A stretch of DNA of 52,194 bases from an uncultured Oscillospiraceae bacterium (GCA_959596515.1 CAUFXR010000006.1:1-52194), one strand, 5' to 3'; shown: positions 17,562 to 26,315, counted from the first letter of the stretch. Numbers and translations are program-made. Notes: generated by a model from the sequence alone, not told the origin.

Positions 17562-18699
17562 CGTTCACCTCCCGATGGGCGGCGGCCAGCCGCTTTCCGA
17601 TGGCCTCCACCACATTGACGGTGACGCCGTTCCCAGCCTGCTTGTAAAGCTGGGCGTCGGATTGGAGCGGCAGGACAAGGTCGATGCGGTCATCCGTCCA
17701 GCCCTGGAGCCGCAGGCACTCCCGTGGCGTGAGGCGGCGGATGCGGCATCCGTCCCACACACCGGAGGCTTCCCGCTTATGGTTGCGGATCCCACCGTTC
17801 TGCTTGGCGGTGAGGCAGCGGGCATAATCCGTCAGCGCCGGTTCCTCGTTCAGATCCACACAGCAAAGGGTGCCTTGGCTGCTCCCGGTGGTGATGGTGT
17901 GGGCGATTTTCCTGCCCACCCTGCCGCGGCGGGTATTGAGGGTGGGATAGGCCAAATCCACACTGTCGCCGGGATATGCCATTTTATATCCCTTTTTCGT
18001 GTTTTCCTTGATGGGGACGCCTGTGCAGTACAGCCCAGTCCTGCCGCCAAAGCCTCCAGCCTGCGCCGCAAGGGTACAGCTTACCCCTTCTGTGGAGTAG
18101 ATGCGCTCCCCCTGTGCGCCGGGGCGGATTTGCTTAAGAGGCGTTCCTGCTGTTTCGGTGAAAGGAAGTATTTTTCCTCTGCATTTTTCATCAAGATATC
18201 CGACAAGGTACACCCTCTTGCGGGATTGAGGGACGCCGAAATCTTTGCTGTTAAGCACCTGCCATTCCACACCATACCCCAATCCATCCAGCGTATGGAG
18301 GATGGCCGCAAACGTCCGGCCTCCGTCATGGTTAAGCAGGCCGGGTACGTTTTCAAGCAGCAGATACGCAGGTCTTTTTGCCGCAGTCAGCCGGGCAATT
18401 TCAAAGAACAGCGTACCTCTTGGGTCGGCAAACCCTCCACGGTGTCCAGCAATAGAAAAAGATTGGCAGGGAAATCCCCCGCACAGCAGGTCGAAGTCGG
18501 GCATTTCATCGGGGTCGGCTTCTCGGACGTCCTCACGGAACCACTCTCCTTTCGTATCGAACAGCGCCCGGTAGCTTTGGTCGGCATATTTGTCGATCTC
18601 ACAATGGCCTACGCAGACAAAATCTCCGGCCCGGCTGAGTCCCTCCCGGAACCCGCCGATGCCGGAAAACAGGTCAATATACGTTATGGCTTTGGGCAT
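17551..18699 (-). CDS. DNA cytosine-5 methyltransferase
   Basis: A 382-aa C5 methyltransferase using S-adenosylmethionine. Motif I DLFSGIGGF (residues 9-17), catalytic motif IV GGFPCQS (Cys78), motif VI ENV (116-118), motif VIII QSRKR (158-162) and motif X GNGVTVNVVEAIG near the end are all intact. There is no restriction endonuclease beside it, so it is probably an orphan that protects the element from host restriction or regulates it. AAGGAG is 4 nt from the ATG at 18699, which suits better than the GTG just before it. Confidence 0.93.
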   Translation of the reverse strand: MPKAITYIDLFSGIGGFREGLSRAGDFVCVGHCEIDKYADQSYRALFDTKGEWFREDVREADPDEMPDFDLLCGGFPCQSFSIAGHRGGFADPRGTLFFEIARLTAAKRPAYLLLENVPGLLNHDGGRTFAAILHTLDGLGYGVEWQVLNSKDFGVPQSRKRVYLVGYLDEKCRGKILPFTETAGTPLKQIRPGAQGERIYSTEGVSCTLAAQAGGFGGRTGLYCTGVPIKENTKKGYKMAYPGDSVDLAYPTLNTRRGRVGRKIAHTITTGSSQGTLCCVDLNEEPALTDYARCLTAKQNGGIRNHKREASGVWDGCRIRRLTPRECLRLQGWTDDRIDLVLPLQSDAQLYKQAGNGVTVNVVEAIGKRLAAAHREVNAVD

Positions 18700-18789
18700 C
18701 ACGCTCCTTTTTCATAAATTTGGTGAAACGCTGCTATACAATCAACCGGCATCACCCCTTTCATGGTGCAGTGTCAAACGATAGGAAAA

Positions 18790-18829
18790 CAGCCCGCAGG
18801 GGTTGGGGTGAACCCAATCCTGCGGGCTG
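18790..18829. terminator. Terminator after RHH gene
   Basis: A 9-bp GC stem (18790-18798 with 18821-18829) with a second inner stem is followed on the minus strand by TTTTCC. It separates the ParM/RHH operon from the methyltransferase. Confidence 0.75.
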
Positions 18830-18841
18830 CTGTTGTTCCTC

Positions 18842-19372
18842 TCATGCGTAGATTTCTTCTTCGGCTTCCGTAGTTTCGGCGGCATCCTCGGCCTCATCCT
18901 CATCCGCCGCTTCCTGTCCGTCCTCCTGTGGGGCGTTCCAGGTGGCGTATTCGCTGGGGAGACCCGTGCCGGTGTCATCCTCGTCCTCGCCGGTTTCCTG
19001 GCCCTGGGCGGCGGCCCAGGCGCTTTCTTCCTGTTCCTCCTGCCCGGCGGCCTCAGCGGCCTCGAACTCTTCCTCCGCTTCCTCCAGCGCCTGCTCAATG
19101 AGCCCGATGATGAACTCCTTTTGCGTCAGGCGGCGGTGGTGGACTTTTTCAAAGCGTTCCAGGTATTCCTTGACCCGCTGGAACAATTCCTCGCTCACCT
19201 GAAATGCCAGTGTTCTGCCTGTTGCCATGATTTTGCCAGCCCCTTTCTCATAATGCTCTTGGATGATCATTTCAATAAACTTGCTCATGGTGCTTTCTGT
19301 TTCACGGATCTCCTCGCTGATCCTGTTGTGCAGTTCCAGCGGGATTTTACAGGTCACGCCCTTGGTTTCCAC
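18842..19372 (-). CDS. Ribbon-helix-helix DNA-binding protein (ParR-like), copy 2
   Basis: A 176-aa protein. The N-terminal ribbon-helix-helix region (VTCKIPLELHNRISEEIRE, TMSKFIEMIIQEHYEKG) should bind DNA as a dimer. A second helical region (VSEELFQRVKEYLERF...TQKEFIIGLIEQAL) is followed by an extremely acidic tail rich in Glu, Asp and Ala. It follows ParM and the 91-aa protein, as a centromere-binding ParR would. GTG at 19372 is 8 nt from GGAG and is conserved in copy 1; the ATG two codons upstream is not. Confidence 0.8.
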   Translation of the reverse strand: METKGVTCKIPLELHNRISEEIRETESTMSKFIEMIIQEHYEKGAGKIMATGRTLAFQVSEELFQRVKEYLERFEKVHHRRLTQKEFIIGLIEQALEEAEEEFEAAEAAGQEEQEESAWAAAQGQETGEDEDDTGTGLPSEYATWNAPQEDGQEAADEDEAEDAAETTEAEEEIYA

Positions 19373-19394
19373 ATCCATCGCTCCTTTGCTTGGT

Positions 19395-19525
19395 TCTTTC
19401 CCTTTCGGGCAACACAAGCATATCCGAAGAGTGAAGAGAAAGCTATTACCAAGACCAACAACCTTTCAGCCAAAGCAGGGGCAACAAACGTCACAAGCAA
19501 TAACGGCTATGTTGGGGGCTGCTTT
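19395..19525 (-). repeat. Conserved promoter/leader or centromere-like segment, copy 2
   Basis: Second copy of the segment at 12755-12880, with the same -35/-10-like pair and the CCC-GAAA-GGG hairpin at its RHH-proximal end. Confidence 0.55.
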
Positions 19526-19533
19526 GGGGGATT

Positions 19534-19809
19534 TTACTCATCATCCATGAGGGTGTTGAGAAAGCCGAGCATCTCCGGTGGGATGGTTTCCTCCGGCTGC
19601 TGCACCGGCTGGGAAGGGGCAGCCTGAAGTTCTTCCCGCAGGATGCGGCGCAGGGTGGACTCCAAGGCGTCCTGCCTGGCGCTGTCCAGAATCGCTTTCA
19701 CCAGGAAGGCGCTTTTTTGGCCTTCCGGCACAGCCTGCAGCAGGGCCCATGCCTGGCGGTGATCCTCATTCTGGAGGTTTGGGCGGAACATAAAAAGGGG
19801 CCTGCTCAT
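19534..19809 (-). CDS. Small ParM-operon protein (copy 2)
   Basis: A 91-aa paralogue of the protein at 12876-13151, sharing MSRPLFMFRPNLQNE, the AVPEGQK stretch and LRREEL-type helices. It differs mostly in the C-terminal third. It overlaps the ParM stop by ATGA (19806-19809). No known domain recognised. Confidence 0.78.
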   Translation of the reverse strand: MSRPLFMFRPNLQNEDHRQAWALLQAVPEGQKSAFLVKAILDSARQDALESTLRRILREELQAAPSQPVQQPEETIPPEMLGFLNTLMDDE

Positions 19810-20738
19810 CCCTTGCCCACACCGCCCGACAAACGCCCCAAAATCCGCTCGAATCCTTCGGCGTTTACCCGGTCGTCCAAAAGGGCAAAAACCCGGCACA
19901 GGCCGTCCTGGGGGGCGACGTTGCGCTTGACCACCGCTGCGCCGCCGCCCAGCATCACCACCGGGATGGCCTTGAGGTCAAACCCCGCTTCCATGGCCGC
20001 TGAGAGGAGGCGCTCGGTGTAAAGGCGGCCCTGCTTTTGGATGATGCTGCGGGCATCCTCGTCCATGCTGCAGGGCTTTCCCGCCAGCACCCGCTCCACC
20101 TGGGCGTCGGTAACGGACAGACCCACATCCCGGCGAACCTGTTCTTTCACCTCGTCGATACAGCGGATCATCCCCAGTTCCAGGCTCCGGCAGGTGGCGG
20201 CGTTGGGAACATTGTTGTCCAACCGCATCAGGTCCACCGTCCAGCCGCCGATGTCCATGAGCAGGACGGATGGCTCGTTCTGGAGGAGTTCCGGATGGAT
20301 CATCAGGGCGGAATACCCCTGTGGGAACAGCTTCACATCCTCGACGGTCACTTTGTAGGGGATGCCCTCGAACTTGAAGCTTACCGGCTGGGAAGAAGGG
20401 CGAAGGTACTCCCGGAAGGATTTCTTCTCCCGGCCAAACCCAGCCAGAGGGAGGCCGGCTGCGATGGTGACGGAACACTCCGTCTTGGCGCCCCGCTGCT
20501 GGATTTCTTTGGCGATGGCCGCAAGGGTCAGCAGGTAGTAGTTTTCGTTTTCCATCTTGTTTCGCAGGATCGGCTGCCTGCCGGTCCCGCACACGAAGAA
20601 CTTTCCACCGTACTCCAGCGTGTTCTGCAGGGTGTAGGGTTCATGGGAATAGGCGGTGATACCGGCTGGGAAAGAAAAATGCCGGGTCTTGATGGCGTAG
20701 TAGCCATGGTCGATGCCGATGTTCATGGTTTTGTTCAT
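19806..20738 (-). CDS. ParM/StbA-type actin-like ATPase (copy 2)
   Basis: A 310-aa actin-like ATPase with the same three nucleotide-binding motifs as copy 1 (IGIDHGYYAIKTRH, LLMDIGGWTVDLMRLD, VVMLGGGAAVVK). It lacks six residues around position 115 compared with copy 1. The copies differ at many third positions and use more GC here, so they came from separate relatives rather than a recent duplication. It forms an operon with the 91-aa and RHH genes. Confidence 0.87.
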   Translation of the reverse strand: MNKTMNIGIDHGYYAIKTRHFSFPAGITAYSHEPYTLQNTLEYGGKFFVCGTGRQPILRNKMENENYYLLTLAAIAKEIQQRGAKTECSVTIAAGLPLAGFGREKKSFREYLRPSSQPVSFKFEGIPYKVTVEDVKLFPQGYSALMIHPELLQNEPSVLLMDIGGWTVDLMRLDNNVPNAATCRSLELGMIRCIDEVKEQVRRDVGLSVTDAQVERVLAGKPCSMDEDARSIIQKQGRLYTERLLSAAMEAGFDLKAIPVVMLGGGAAVVKRNVAPQDGLCRVFALLDDRVNAEGFERILGRLSGGVGKG

Positions 20739-20856
20739 CCTTTCTTGGCTGTTGTTGAAAACTTGGTTTCCTGCTGGTTAAGAGCGAAGCGTATCTTGTT
20801 CTTTCCCAGCTGGTAAAGTATTTAGGGGGGAGAGTGTGAGAGGGGGGAGCGCAAAA

Positions 20857-20884
20857 AACTCCCCGGCCAGCCAGCCGGAGAGTT
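20857..20884 (-). terminator. Hairpin HP1 upstream of ParM (copy 2)
   Basis: An 11-bp imperfect stem (20857-20867 with 20874-20884) is followed on the minus strand by a T6 run. It is equivalent to 14218-14247, with the pairing preserved by paired changes. Confidence 0.72.
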
Positions 20885-21012
20885 CCTGAAAAAGGGCGCA
20901 CTACCCCCATGTATTTTGAGGGCTTGATTTTGGGCTTTCGTCAATCTATCTATTTGACAGGCACAAACTTCTACACATTTGACAACGGGGAAAAGGGCCG
21001 CAGAACGCAAAA

Positions 21013-21055
21013 AAGCGGGGCCTCCGGCCTGAAAAATCAGGCGGAAGCCCCGCTT
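21013..21055 (-). terminator. Hairpin HP2 at element end (copy 2)
   Basis: A long GC-rich stem (21013-21032 with 21037-21055) is followed by T6 on the minus strand. It is equivalent to 14385-14427. A further perfect hairpin (21170-21179 with 21187-21196; GGGGTGGACA arms) stands immediately before the tRNA 3' end. Confidence 0.72.
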
Positions 21056-21198
21056 CATCTCGTACAAAGCCTTGTTTTTGCCATCTAATGGAAAAGGCAT
21101 CTATGGAAAATCACTTTGGATTTTGGGCTCTAAAAAGCCCGCAAACCCGCATGAATACTGACAAAAATGGGGTGGACATCTAAAGTGTCCACCCCAGA

Positions 21199-21274
21199 TG
21201 GTTGCGGGGGTAGGATTTGAACCTACGGCCTTTGGGTTATGAGCCCAACGAGCTACCAACTGCTCCACCCCGCG
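21199..21274 (-). tRNA. Initiator tRNA-fMet (CAT)
   Basis: 76 nt with encoded CCA. The anticodon loop reads CTCATAA, the three G:C pairs in the anticodon stem (GGG/CCC) and the unpaired C1 against A72 (CGCGGGG...CCCCGCAACCA) are hallmarks of initiator tRNA. The element end at about 21150 lies directly at its 3' end, a classic integration site. It differs from the tRNA-fMet at 41558. Confidence 0.95.
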
Positions 21275-21299
21275 ATATGGGAAGAATATGAAAACAAAA

Positions 21300-21328
21300 A
21301 CGGAGAATCCTGCAAACAGGACTCTCCG
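21300..21328 (-). terminator. Terminator 5' of the tRNA
   Basis: CGGAGAGTCCTG/CAGGATTCTCCG stem, read on the minus strand, followed by TTTTTGTTTTC. The same terminator occurs at 41523-41552, where it follows the other tRNA-fMet. The remainder of 21329-21580 shows no gene. Confidence 0.8.
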
Positions 21329-21580
21329 CAACATGTGTTGTGCTTCCTTTTTAGATGCCACATGATTTTTTAAGAAAATGGCTTGAAATAAGGATTCCTC
21401 GGAATTTCTACAAACCATTTTCAAATAATCTGATGCAGATCGCAACTAAAATCTCAATTTTTAAGTCCTACCAAAATAGATGCCATATTTCTGATAAAAG
21501 ATTTCGTCTTCGAAGCCTCAATCAAAATGTCGTAAATTTTATTTTGCCTATTATAACACGGACTTTAAATAAAGACAAGT

Positions 21581-22165
21581 TTACCCCTCAAAACCCATTT
21601 GGATTTTAGCAATATCGGATTTGAGTATTCGGTTTGCTTCGTCCAAATTAAACTCCCTATAATCCCACAGTTCTTCTTTCCCGTATGGAGAGAAATAGTA
21701 ATGCTCTGACTTGCCGATTTTATCAATTTTCCTGACAATTTTCTCAAACTCAGAAGTCGGAATATCATCAAGAATCCCTTTTCCGGCACCGTCGATGATG
21801 CAAGGATATTTTGTGCTTTGCCCCTTTTCCATTTCTCTGATTTCCATCAGTTTAATTATAAAGGTTTGGTCACAACCAAAATCGTAAATCATTTTAAATT
21901 GAACTTCTTCCCTGAGTTTAAGTAAACTCAACTTTACCAAACTCGCATCGATAGAATTTTCATCAAAATCCGGATCGGGATCCACCTGATAATTTTTGCC
22001 GTCACAGTCGAACATAAAAAGATGATAGGCGAGTGTATCAAAAGAGGAAAGGATAAGATAGCCGAACTTTGCCAATGAATAATTTGACGAAACATCAACA
22101 AGTCGCCATATCTTATCTTCGCTGCCTTCATATCCGATAAAAAATCTGTAAACATCTGCTTTCAT
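21581..22165 (-). CDS. PRiA4 ORF-3-like protein
   Basis: A 194-aa protein resembling the plasmid pRiA4b ORF-3 family, often carried by plasmids and transposons. The pattern fits: a strand followed by IWRLVDVSSNYSLAKFGYLILSSFD, HLFMFDCDGKNYQVD and KMIYDFGCDQTFIIKLMEI. Function of the family is unknown. It is the last gene of the minus-strand block and is separated from the next by 222 bp with low GC. Confidence 0.7.
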   Translation of the reverse strand: MKADVYRFFIGYEGSEDKIWRLVDVSSNYSLAKFGYLILSSFDTLAYHLFMFDCDGKNYQVDPDPDFDENSIDASLVKLSLLKLREEVQFKMIYDFGCDQTFIIKLMEIREMEKGQSTKYPCIIDGAGKGILDDIPTSEFEKIVRKIDKIGKSEHYYFSPYGKEELWDYREFNLDEANRILKSDIAKIQMGFEG

Positions 22166-22387
22166 AGTCCATTCCCTGCTTTTCTTTAAATATATTCATG
22201 CATATATGTGCTTTTTACATGGGGACTTTGGGTTGCTTGTTTGGCTTTTAGACAGTCTGAAGTCTCAATCAGCATGCCGTAAACTTTTATCATTATTTAT
22301 TATAACACCAACTTTCAATGAGGTCAAAACTTACCATGAAAGCCATATTTGGATTAGATGCTTCAACATCACTAACCCGCGCTTTCT

Positions 22388-23629
22388 TTAGTCACTTTTT
22401 TCTCCCTTCATAACAATTGGCATGATCGGCTGCCACTTTATGATGTCGGCGATATCCGTATCCTCATCGGGATAGAAATGCATAAAAGCCTTGACTTCCT
22501 GATTCGGAAACTCGTGCTGACAGTACAGAGCCATTTCGTATGACGGCACGATTCCAATCAAATCATCCTGACGCAGATATTTGATGATATCCTCTTGGCA
22601 ACTGCCGAAACGGACGGGTATTCCGTTGTCCTTGAGTGCCAAGTACATCTTGACCATCTCATAGGCCATGAAGACCTCATTGCCGTTGAAAGTGAAATAG
22701 AATCCATCGTCAGTACGATGTGGCCACAGGTATATCCGGGTTCTGCTCGATCCTCTGACGAGTCCCCAAGGATGACCTCCCATATGATGACTGTCATCGC
22801 AGTAATACAGAAATCCCTCAGGAGTGTCATGCGGAAGACTTTCCAAGAGATTGCCGCCGAAGTCCTCGCCATACCGTCTGAACTGCTCATATGGAGTCAT
22901 GCCTTTGGTATCAAAACCTGCCGCACGAAACGCGATGGAAGCGTAATCAAAATACCTGTTAAAAGTCATGTTCTTGATTCTGCCCTCGGGAATATAGCCA
23001 TCTCTTTCCTGTGAGATGGTTTGTATAAACCGGTCGATTTCTTCATCGGTCAAATCTTTGAGAATAGACTTCTTGCAGGCTGGTCTGCGGTCATATAACT
23101 CTTTTCGTCTGATCGTTCCGTACCGAAAGTTGTACGGAAGTTCCTTTTCTACGATTTCAAGATATTCTCCCTGCTCTGCCTGAGTGAGTGCTGCAGACAA
23201 AGCGTCCTTTATCCATTGCAGAAGATCGGTATACTCATATTCGGTTTTGTCTGCATGATCCGGTATCCCGTTATAGATACAGATAGTAAAGTACCTGAGT
23301 TTGAGGACGCTGCATTCCTCGTTGTGTAAAGATTCCAGCAGAAACCAAGATTTTTCATCGGGATACCGTTCCAAGAACTTGTTGTTGAGGTCGGATTCGT
23401 TGTCGGCTTCGAAGTATTCCATTGCTTCTTCGATATCATCGAAGCGCATGTCTGCAACTGTCCCTCTTTCCTCGGAAAGCCATATCCTTTTGTAATCGCT
23501 GTTGCTTCGCATCGGTTCAATTCGGCCGAGCATTTCCATTATTTCATCAAACAGCCGCATGGAATTGAGTTCAAGATGATAAACCGTTTCATTCCATATC
23601 GACATGTTCTCTATACTTGGTGCTTTCAT
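22388..23629 (-). CDS. Uncharacterised 413-aa protein
   Basis: Not recognised. It is soluble, mixed alpha/beta in appearance, and rich in aromatic and acidic residues (FLYYCDDSHHMGGHPWGLVRG, IYLWPHRTDDGFYFTFNGNE). The His-rich DDSHHMGGHPW segment could bind metal, but this is speculation. The start follows a strong GGAGGG. It lies in the minus-strand block with metallophosphoesterases and looks intact. Confidence 0.7.
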   Translation of the reverse strand: MKAPSIENMSIWNETVYHLELNSMRLFDEIMEMLGRIEPMRSNSDYKRIWLSEERGTVADMRFDDIEEAMEYFEADNESDLNNKFLERYPDEKSWFLLESLHNEECSVLKLRYFTICIYNGIPDHADKTEYEYTDLLQWIKDALSAALTQAEQGEYLEIVEKELPYNFRYGTIRRKELYDRRPACKKSILKDLTDEEIDRFIQTISQERDGYIPEGRIKNMTFNRYFDYASIAFRAAGFDTKGMTPYEQFRRYGEDFGGNLLESLPHDTPEGFLYYCDDSHHMGGHPWGLVRGSSRTRIYLWPHRTDDGFYFTFNGNEVFMAYEMVKMYLALKDNGIPVRFGSCQEDIIKYLRQDDLIGIVPSYEMALYCQHEFPNQEVKAFMHFYPDEDTDIADIIKWQPIMPIVMKGEKSD

Positions 23630-23669
23630 TTTTCCTTTTTCCCTCCTTCGCAGCAGTCTTTAATTATTT

Positions 23670-24143
23670 TTAGTCCTCATTATTTTTCATATTTTCTAAG
23701 TTCTTTGCTCTCTCATGGAGATAACCTCTGCGGATTACCAACTCGCTTTTAAGCTTTTCCCACATGAGCGGATCATCCACATTGCCCATATCGAGTTCCT
23801 TGGTGATATCCTCGATAGCGACCTCAATGGTCTTGGTATCGAGGATATTGATATATTTGCGGATAAAATCCACCACAACACCGGGCATATAGGTATGTCT
23901 GCGGATGGCGTACCGAAGTGCGCTATTGATGATGCATCCGAAGTCATCGTCAAAGCAGTATTCCATCCATCTTGCAGGGCATAATACCTGCCCGTCTTTG
24001 CCTTCTTCATTGAGAATGACAAATCCAATGTTTTCCTTGTCAACACGCTCTAACACTGCATCGAAGTTGTCGCAGAGGTGCTGCCGGGTGATTCTCTCCA
24101 TTGTATCAAGAGGCATTAAGTATTTGAAATCAAACATGGTCAT
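23670..24143 (-). CDS. Phd-like N-terminus fused to a small helical domain
   Basis: 157 aa. Residues about 15-60 (ITRQHLCDNFDAVLERVDKENIGFVILNEEGKDG) resemble Phd/YefM antitoxins. The following part (SALRYAIRRHTYMPGVVVDFIRKYI...VAIEDITKEL) closely resembles the 64-aa protein at 26995-27189, so it is a shared, unnamed domain. No toxin gene is adjacent. It ends 9 bp after the start side of the phosphoesterase at 24153-24854, which precedes it in the operon. Confidence 0.6.
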   Translation of the reverse strand: MTMFDFKYLMPLDTMERITRQHLCDNFDAVLERVDKENIGFVILNEEGKDGQVLCPARWMEYCFDDDFGCIINSALRYAIRRHTYMPGVVVDFIRKYINILDTKTIEVAIEDITKELDMGNVDDPLMWEKLKSELVIRRGYLHERAKNLENMKNNED

Positions 24144-24152
24144 CTTCCTTTC

Positions 24153-24854
24153 CTACATATCGGAATAAAATTCCGTCATATCTTCAAGCCGCAGGCATGC
24201 GAGTCTGCCGATACGACCGTAGCCGCATCCACAGTCAATGCCGATATAGTTTCCGCTTTTCCAAATCTGCATCGGTATCGAACTTTGCAGATGATTTGTC
24301 GGCGTATGACCGAAAATAAGAATGACATCATCGGGGATCATTTCGTGACAGCTTTTTCTTGACCATACTGCATATTCTTTGCTGTTGTCATATTTTGAAA
24401 AGAGGGGACGATAGTTTTTCTCTACGCCGCCGTGGATGAGCAGATATTTTTGACCGTTTACTTCAATTTCAATATTAATAGGTAAAGCTCCAATAAAATC
24501 GAATACCTCCTGTCGCAGTTCTTTTCGGATATGTTTGAGATATCTATGAGTTACCTCACCGCCGTTGCTGTACCACAAACGCATCATGCTGCTTCTTTCA
24601 TACTCCCGACTCCACTCGTCCGCACAGTCTAACGGATTTGCAAGCGCATCCATCATCATATGTTCGTGATTGCCGAGGAGCATCTTGGCGTTTGACATTT
24701 TCATTATTTTCCGCAGCAAGCGAATTCCATCGGGATATCTGTCAATGATATCACCGAGGATATATAGCGTGTCATCGGGCTGCAGGTTGATTTTCTGTAT
24801 GACATTCCCGAACCTCTCGCTGTTGCCGTGAATGTCGGACATTACATAGTTCAT
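24153..24854 (-). CDS. Metallophosphoesterase (PP1/lambda phosphatase-like)
   Basis: A 233-aa calcineurin-fold phosphatase with all metal motifs: SDIHG (Asp7, His9), LGDIIDRYPDG (35 on), LGNHEHM (61-65), LIHGG and FGHTPT. The order and length match lambda-phosphatase and bacterial PrpA-type serine/threonine phosphatases, which use two metal ions such as Mn. It is the first of three different phosphoesterases in 3.8 kb. An inverted repeat lies in its upstream region (24909-24958). Confidence 0.88.
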   Translation of the reverse strand: MNYVMSDIHGNSERFGNVIQKINLQPDDTLYILGDIIDRYPDGIRLLRKIMKMSNAKMLLGNHEHMMMDALANPLDCADEWSREYERSSMMRLWYSNGGEVTHRYLKHIRKELRQEVFDFIGALPINIEIEVNGQKYLLIHGGVEKNYRPLFSKYDNSKEYAVWSRKSCHEMIPDDVILIFGHTPTNHLQSSIPMQIWKSGNYIGIDCGCGYGRIGRLACLRLEDMTEFYSDM

Positions 24855-24908
24855 TTACTTTCTTCTTTGCCTCCTTTCGAAAGGTGGCTTTATTTTAAAC
24901 TTATTTGA

Positions 24909-24958
24909 GTTATCCCACTTGGCACAGATGAATAATAAAGGGGGATAATTGGGATAAC
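24909..24958. promoter_or_regulatory. 9-bp inverted repeat upstream of phosphoesterase
   Basis: GTTATCCCA (24909-24917) and TGGGATAAC (24950-24958) are exact inverted copies 32 bp apart, in the only sizeable gap within the minus-strand block. They could be operator half-sites or stem arms. Confidence 0.5.
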
Positions 24959-25000
24959 ATAAATCGGTGGAAGCAATTTATTCTGAATCAGCACCTGTTA

Positions 25001-25192
25001 TCACGCAGGTGCTTTTTCTATGCCGAGAATTTCTTTCACCCTCGGCAGATTCTCGGGAACAATGCAGAATTTAAGAAACTCCACCGTTACTTCCTCAATG
25101 GTAGTGCCAAGCTCGGCACACACTTTGGAGGCTTCCTCATACAAATCTTGCTCCATAGTAATCGTAATTTCTTCGGGATTTTCCGTCTGCAT
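25001..25192 (-). CDS. RelB/DinJ-like ribbon-helix-helix protein
   Basis: 63 aa. The ITITMEQDLYEEASKVCAELGTTIEEVTVEFLKF stretch matches the RelB/DinJ antitoxin ribbon-helix-helix pattern. No RelE/YafQ-type toxin follows, so it may be an orphan regulator. It overlaps the upstream gene by 56 bp; AGGAG before the ATG at 25192 supports this start. A hairpin around its stop (AGCACCTG/CAGGTGCT) may end the transcript. Confidence 0.65.
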   Translation of the reverse strand: MQTENPEEITITMEQDLYEEASKVCAELGTTIEEVTVEFLKFCIVPENLPRVKEILGIEKAPA

Positions 25193-25661
25193 CCATCACT
25201 TCTCCTAATTCTCTGAATAGCTTTCTGAGTTTCTTCTTTTGTTTCTGCTGCTGTTCGAGCTGCTCCTGAAGCATCAAATAAACATCGATCCTCTCATCAG
25301 CATCCTCGGATGCGGTGTCGAGCCGTTCAATAAGGAAATACATGTCTACGCCGTATTTGCGTTTTGCTTCTTTTGCATAAAGGATCGCATCCATAGTGTT
25401 ATGCGCCAGCATTGCGACTTCGGGGAGAACAATCAAATTGATGTTTTCCTCTTGGCATTCTTCGATCATAGCGTTCCAGTTCGGCCTGTTTTTCGGCTGC
25501 TTCTTGTTGTCAACATCAACAAAAGATTTTACCACATAAGTGTTTACCTGCGGTAATGCTTCGTTGATACAAGCGGTCATCAATGCATCGTCAACCGCTT
25601 CTGATGTTTTTGGAAAACAGGCATAGCAAAATGCCCTTTTTATTTGGCTTTCATTTTCCAT
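25137..25661 (-). CDS. Resolvase-fold protein lacking catalytic residues
   Basis: 174 aa. Strand and helix order follow the serine-recombinase catalytic domain: FCYACFPKT (11-19) takes the place of YARVSTD, NWNAMIEECQEENINLIVLPEVAMLAHN (61-88) that of the FNxMxxDA...DLIITKSxSRFARN segment, and YFLIERLDT that of the ExxDT segment. The catalytic Ser is Pro17, the preceding Arg is Cys15, and both Arg of SRxxR are replaced (Met84, His87). It cannot cut DNA. A Gln/Lys coiled coil follows. It may bind or regulate an active recombinase. Confidence 0.6.
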   Translation of the reverse strand: MENESQIKRAFCYACFPKTSEAVDDALMTACINEALPQVNTYVVKSFVDVDNKKQPKNRPNWNAMIEECQEENINLIVLPEVAMLAHNTMDAILYAKEAKRKYGVDMYFLIERLDTASEDADERIDVYLMLQEQLEQQQKQKKKLRKLFRELGEVMDADGKSRRNYDYYGARFV

Positions 25662-25679
25662 CTCATATCGTTCCTTTCC

Positions 25680-26315
25680 TTAACCGTCCCCGAATACATC
25701 TTCCAGAATTTTGGAGAAGTCGGGATTTGTTATGAAGTTCATTCTGTTATTCAGAGCCTCTGTTTTACTTTTAAACTGTTTCTCTGCAACAAATAATTGG
25801 TTATGCAGATTTCCGATCTTCCCTTGGATTTGTCCGGGATACCCCCAAATCATCATACCGAGAGGTTCATAATTTTCTTGGTCAGTTCCGTATTGCAGAT
25901 TGGTAAATTCCGTCCGAATGCATCGAAAGTATTCGCCGCGGCAGGATATCCAAAGGTGTTCGCTCTCAGCCTTGTCACATTTCATATAATACGGCCATAG
26001 CCATGTGTTGAGATGCGTCCATTGGTAATCGGTCAGCACGGATGTTTCCGTTCCCAATATCTTTGCAGGCACAAGAAACGGGACTCCTTGATACGCTGCA
26101 TAATGCTTAATGTTCTTTTCTCCGGCAAGAAACCGGTCAAAGGTCGAGAGGATGCTTGCATGGCTTTTGGCAGTATTTTCTTCGGATCGAATGTCATCAA
26201 ACAGCCCTTTTAGCTGCTCGAGTGTTCCGAAATAATATTTGCTGAAACTTGTAAAGGCGGCTGCCGAATAGTCATCGAGGATCAGCCTGTAATATCTCGC
26301 CATCTTCTGCATCAT
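25680..26315 (-). CDS. Uncharacterised 211-aa protein
   Basis: No known family recognised. It is a soluble, mixed protein with many aromatic residues (YRLILDDYSAAAFTSFSKYYFGTL, MMIWGYPGQIQGKIGNLHNQLFVAEKQF) and a helical C-terminus. The start (ATG 26315 or the in-frame ATG 26303) overlaps the end of the upstream phosphoesterase, showing translational coupling. Confidence 0.65.
   Translation of the reverse strand: MMQKMARYYRLILDDYSAAAFTSFSKYYFGTLEQLKGLFDDIRSEENTAKSHASILSTFDRFLAGEKNIKHYAAYQGVPFLVPAKILGTETSVLTDYQWTHLNTWLWPYYMKCDKAESEHLWISCRGEYFRCIRTEFTNLQYGTDQENYEPLGMMIWGYPGQIQGKIGNLHNQLFVAEKQFKSKTEALNNRMNFITNPDFSKILEDVFGDG

Noticed and set aside
12558..21198. A self-transmissible ICE
   Set aside because: No relaxase, coupling ATPase or type IV secretion gene is present; only end modules remain.
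23670..25192. Complete toxin-antitoxin systems (Phd/Doc or RelBE)
   Set aside because: Only antitoxin-like proteins are seen. Neighbouring genes do not resemble Doc, RelE, YafQ or other known toxins.
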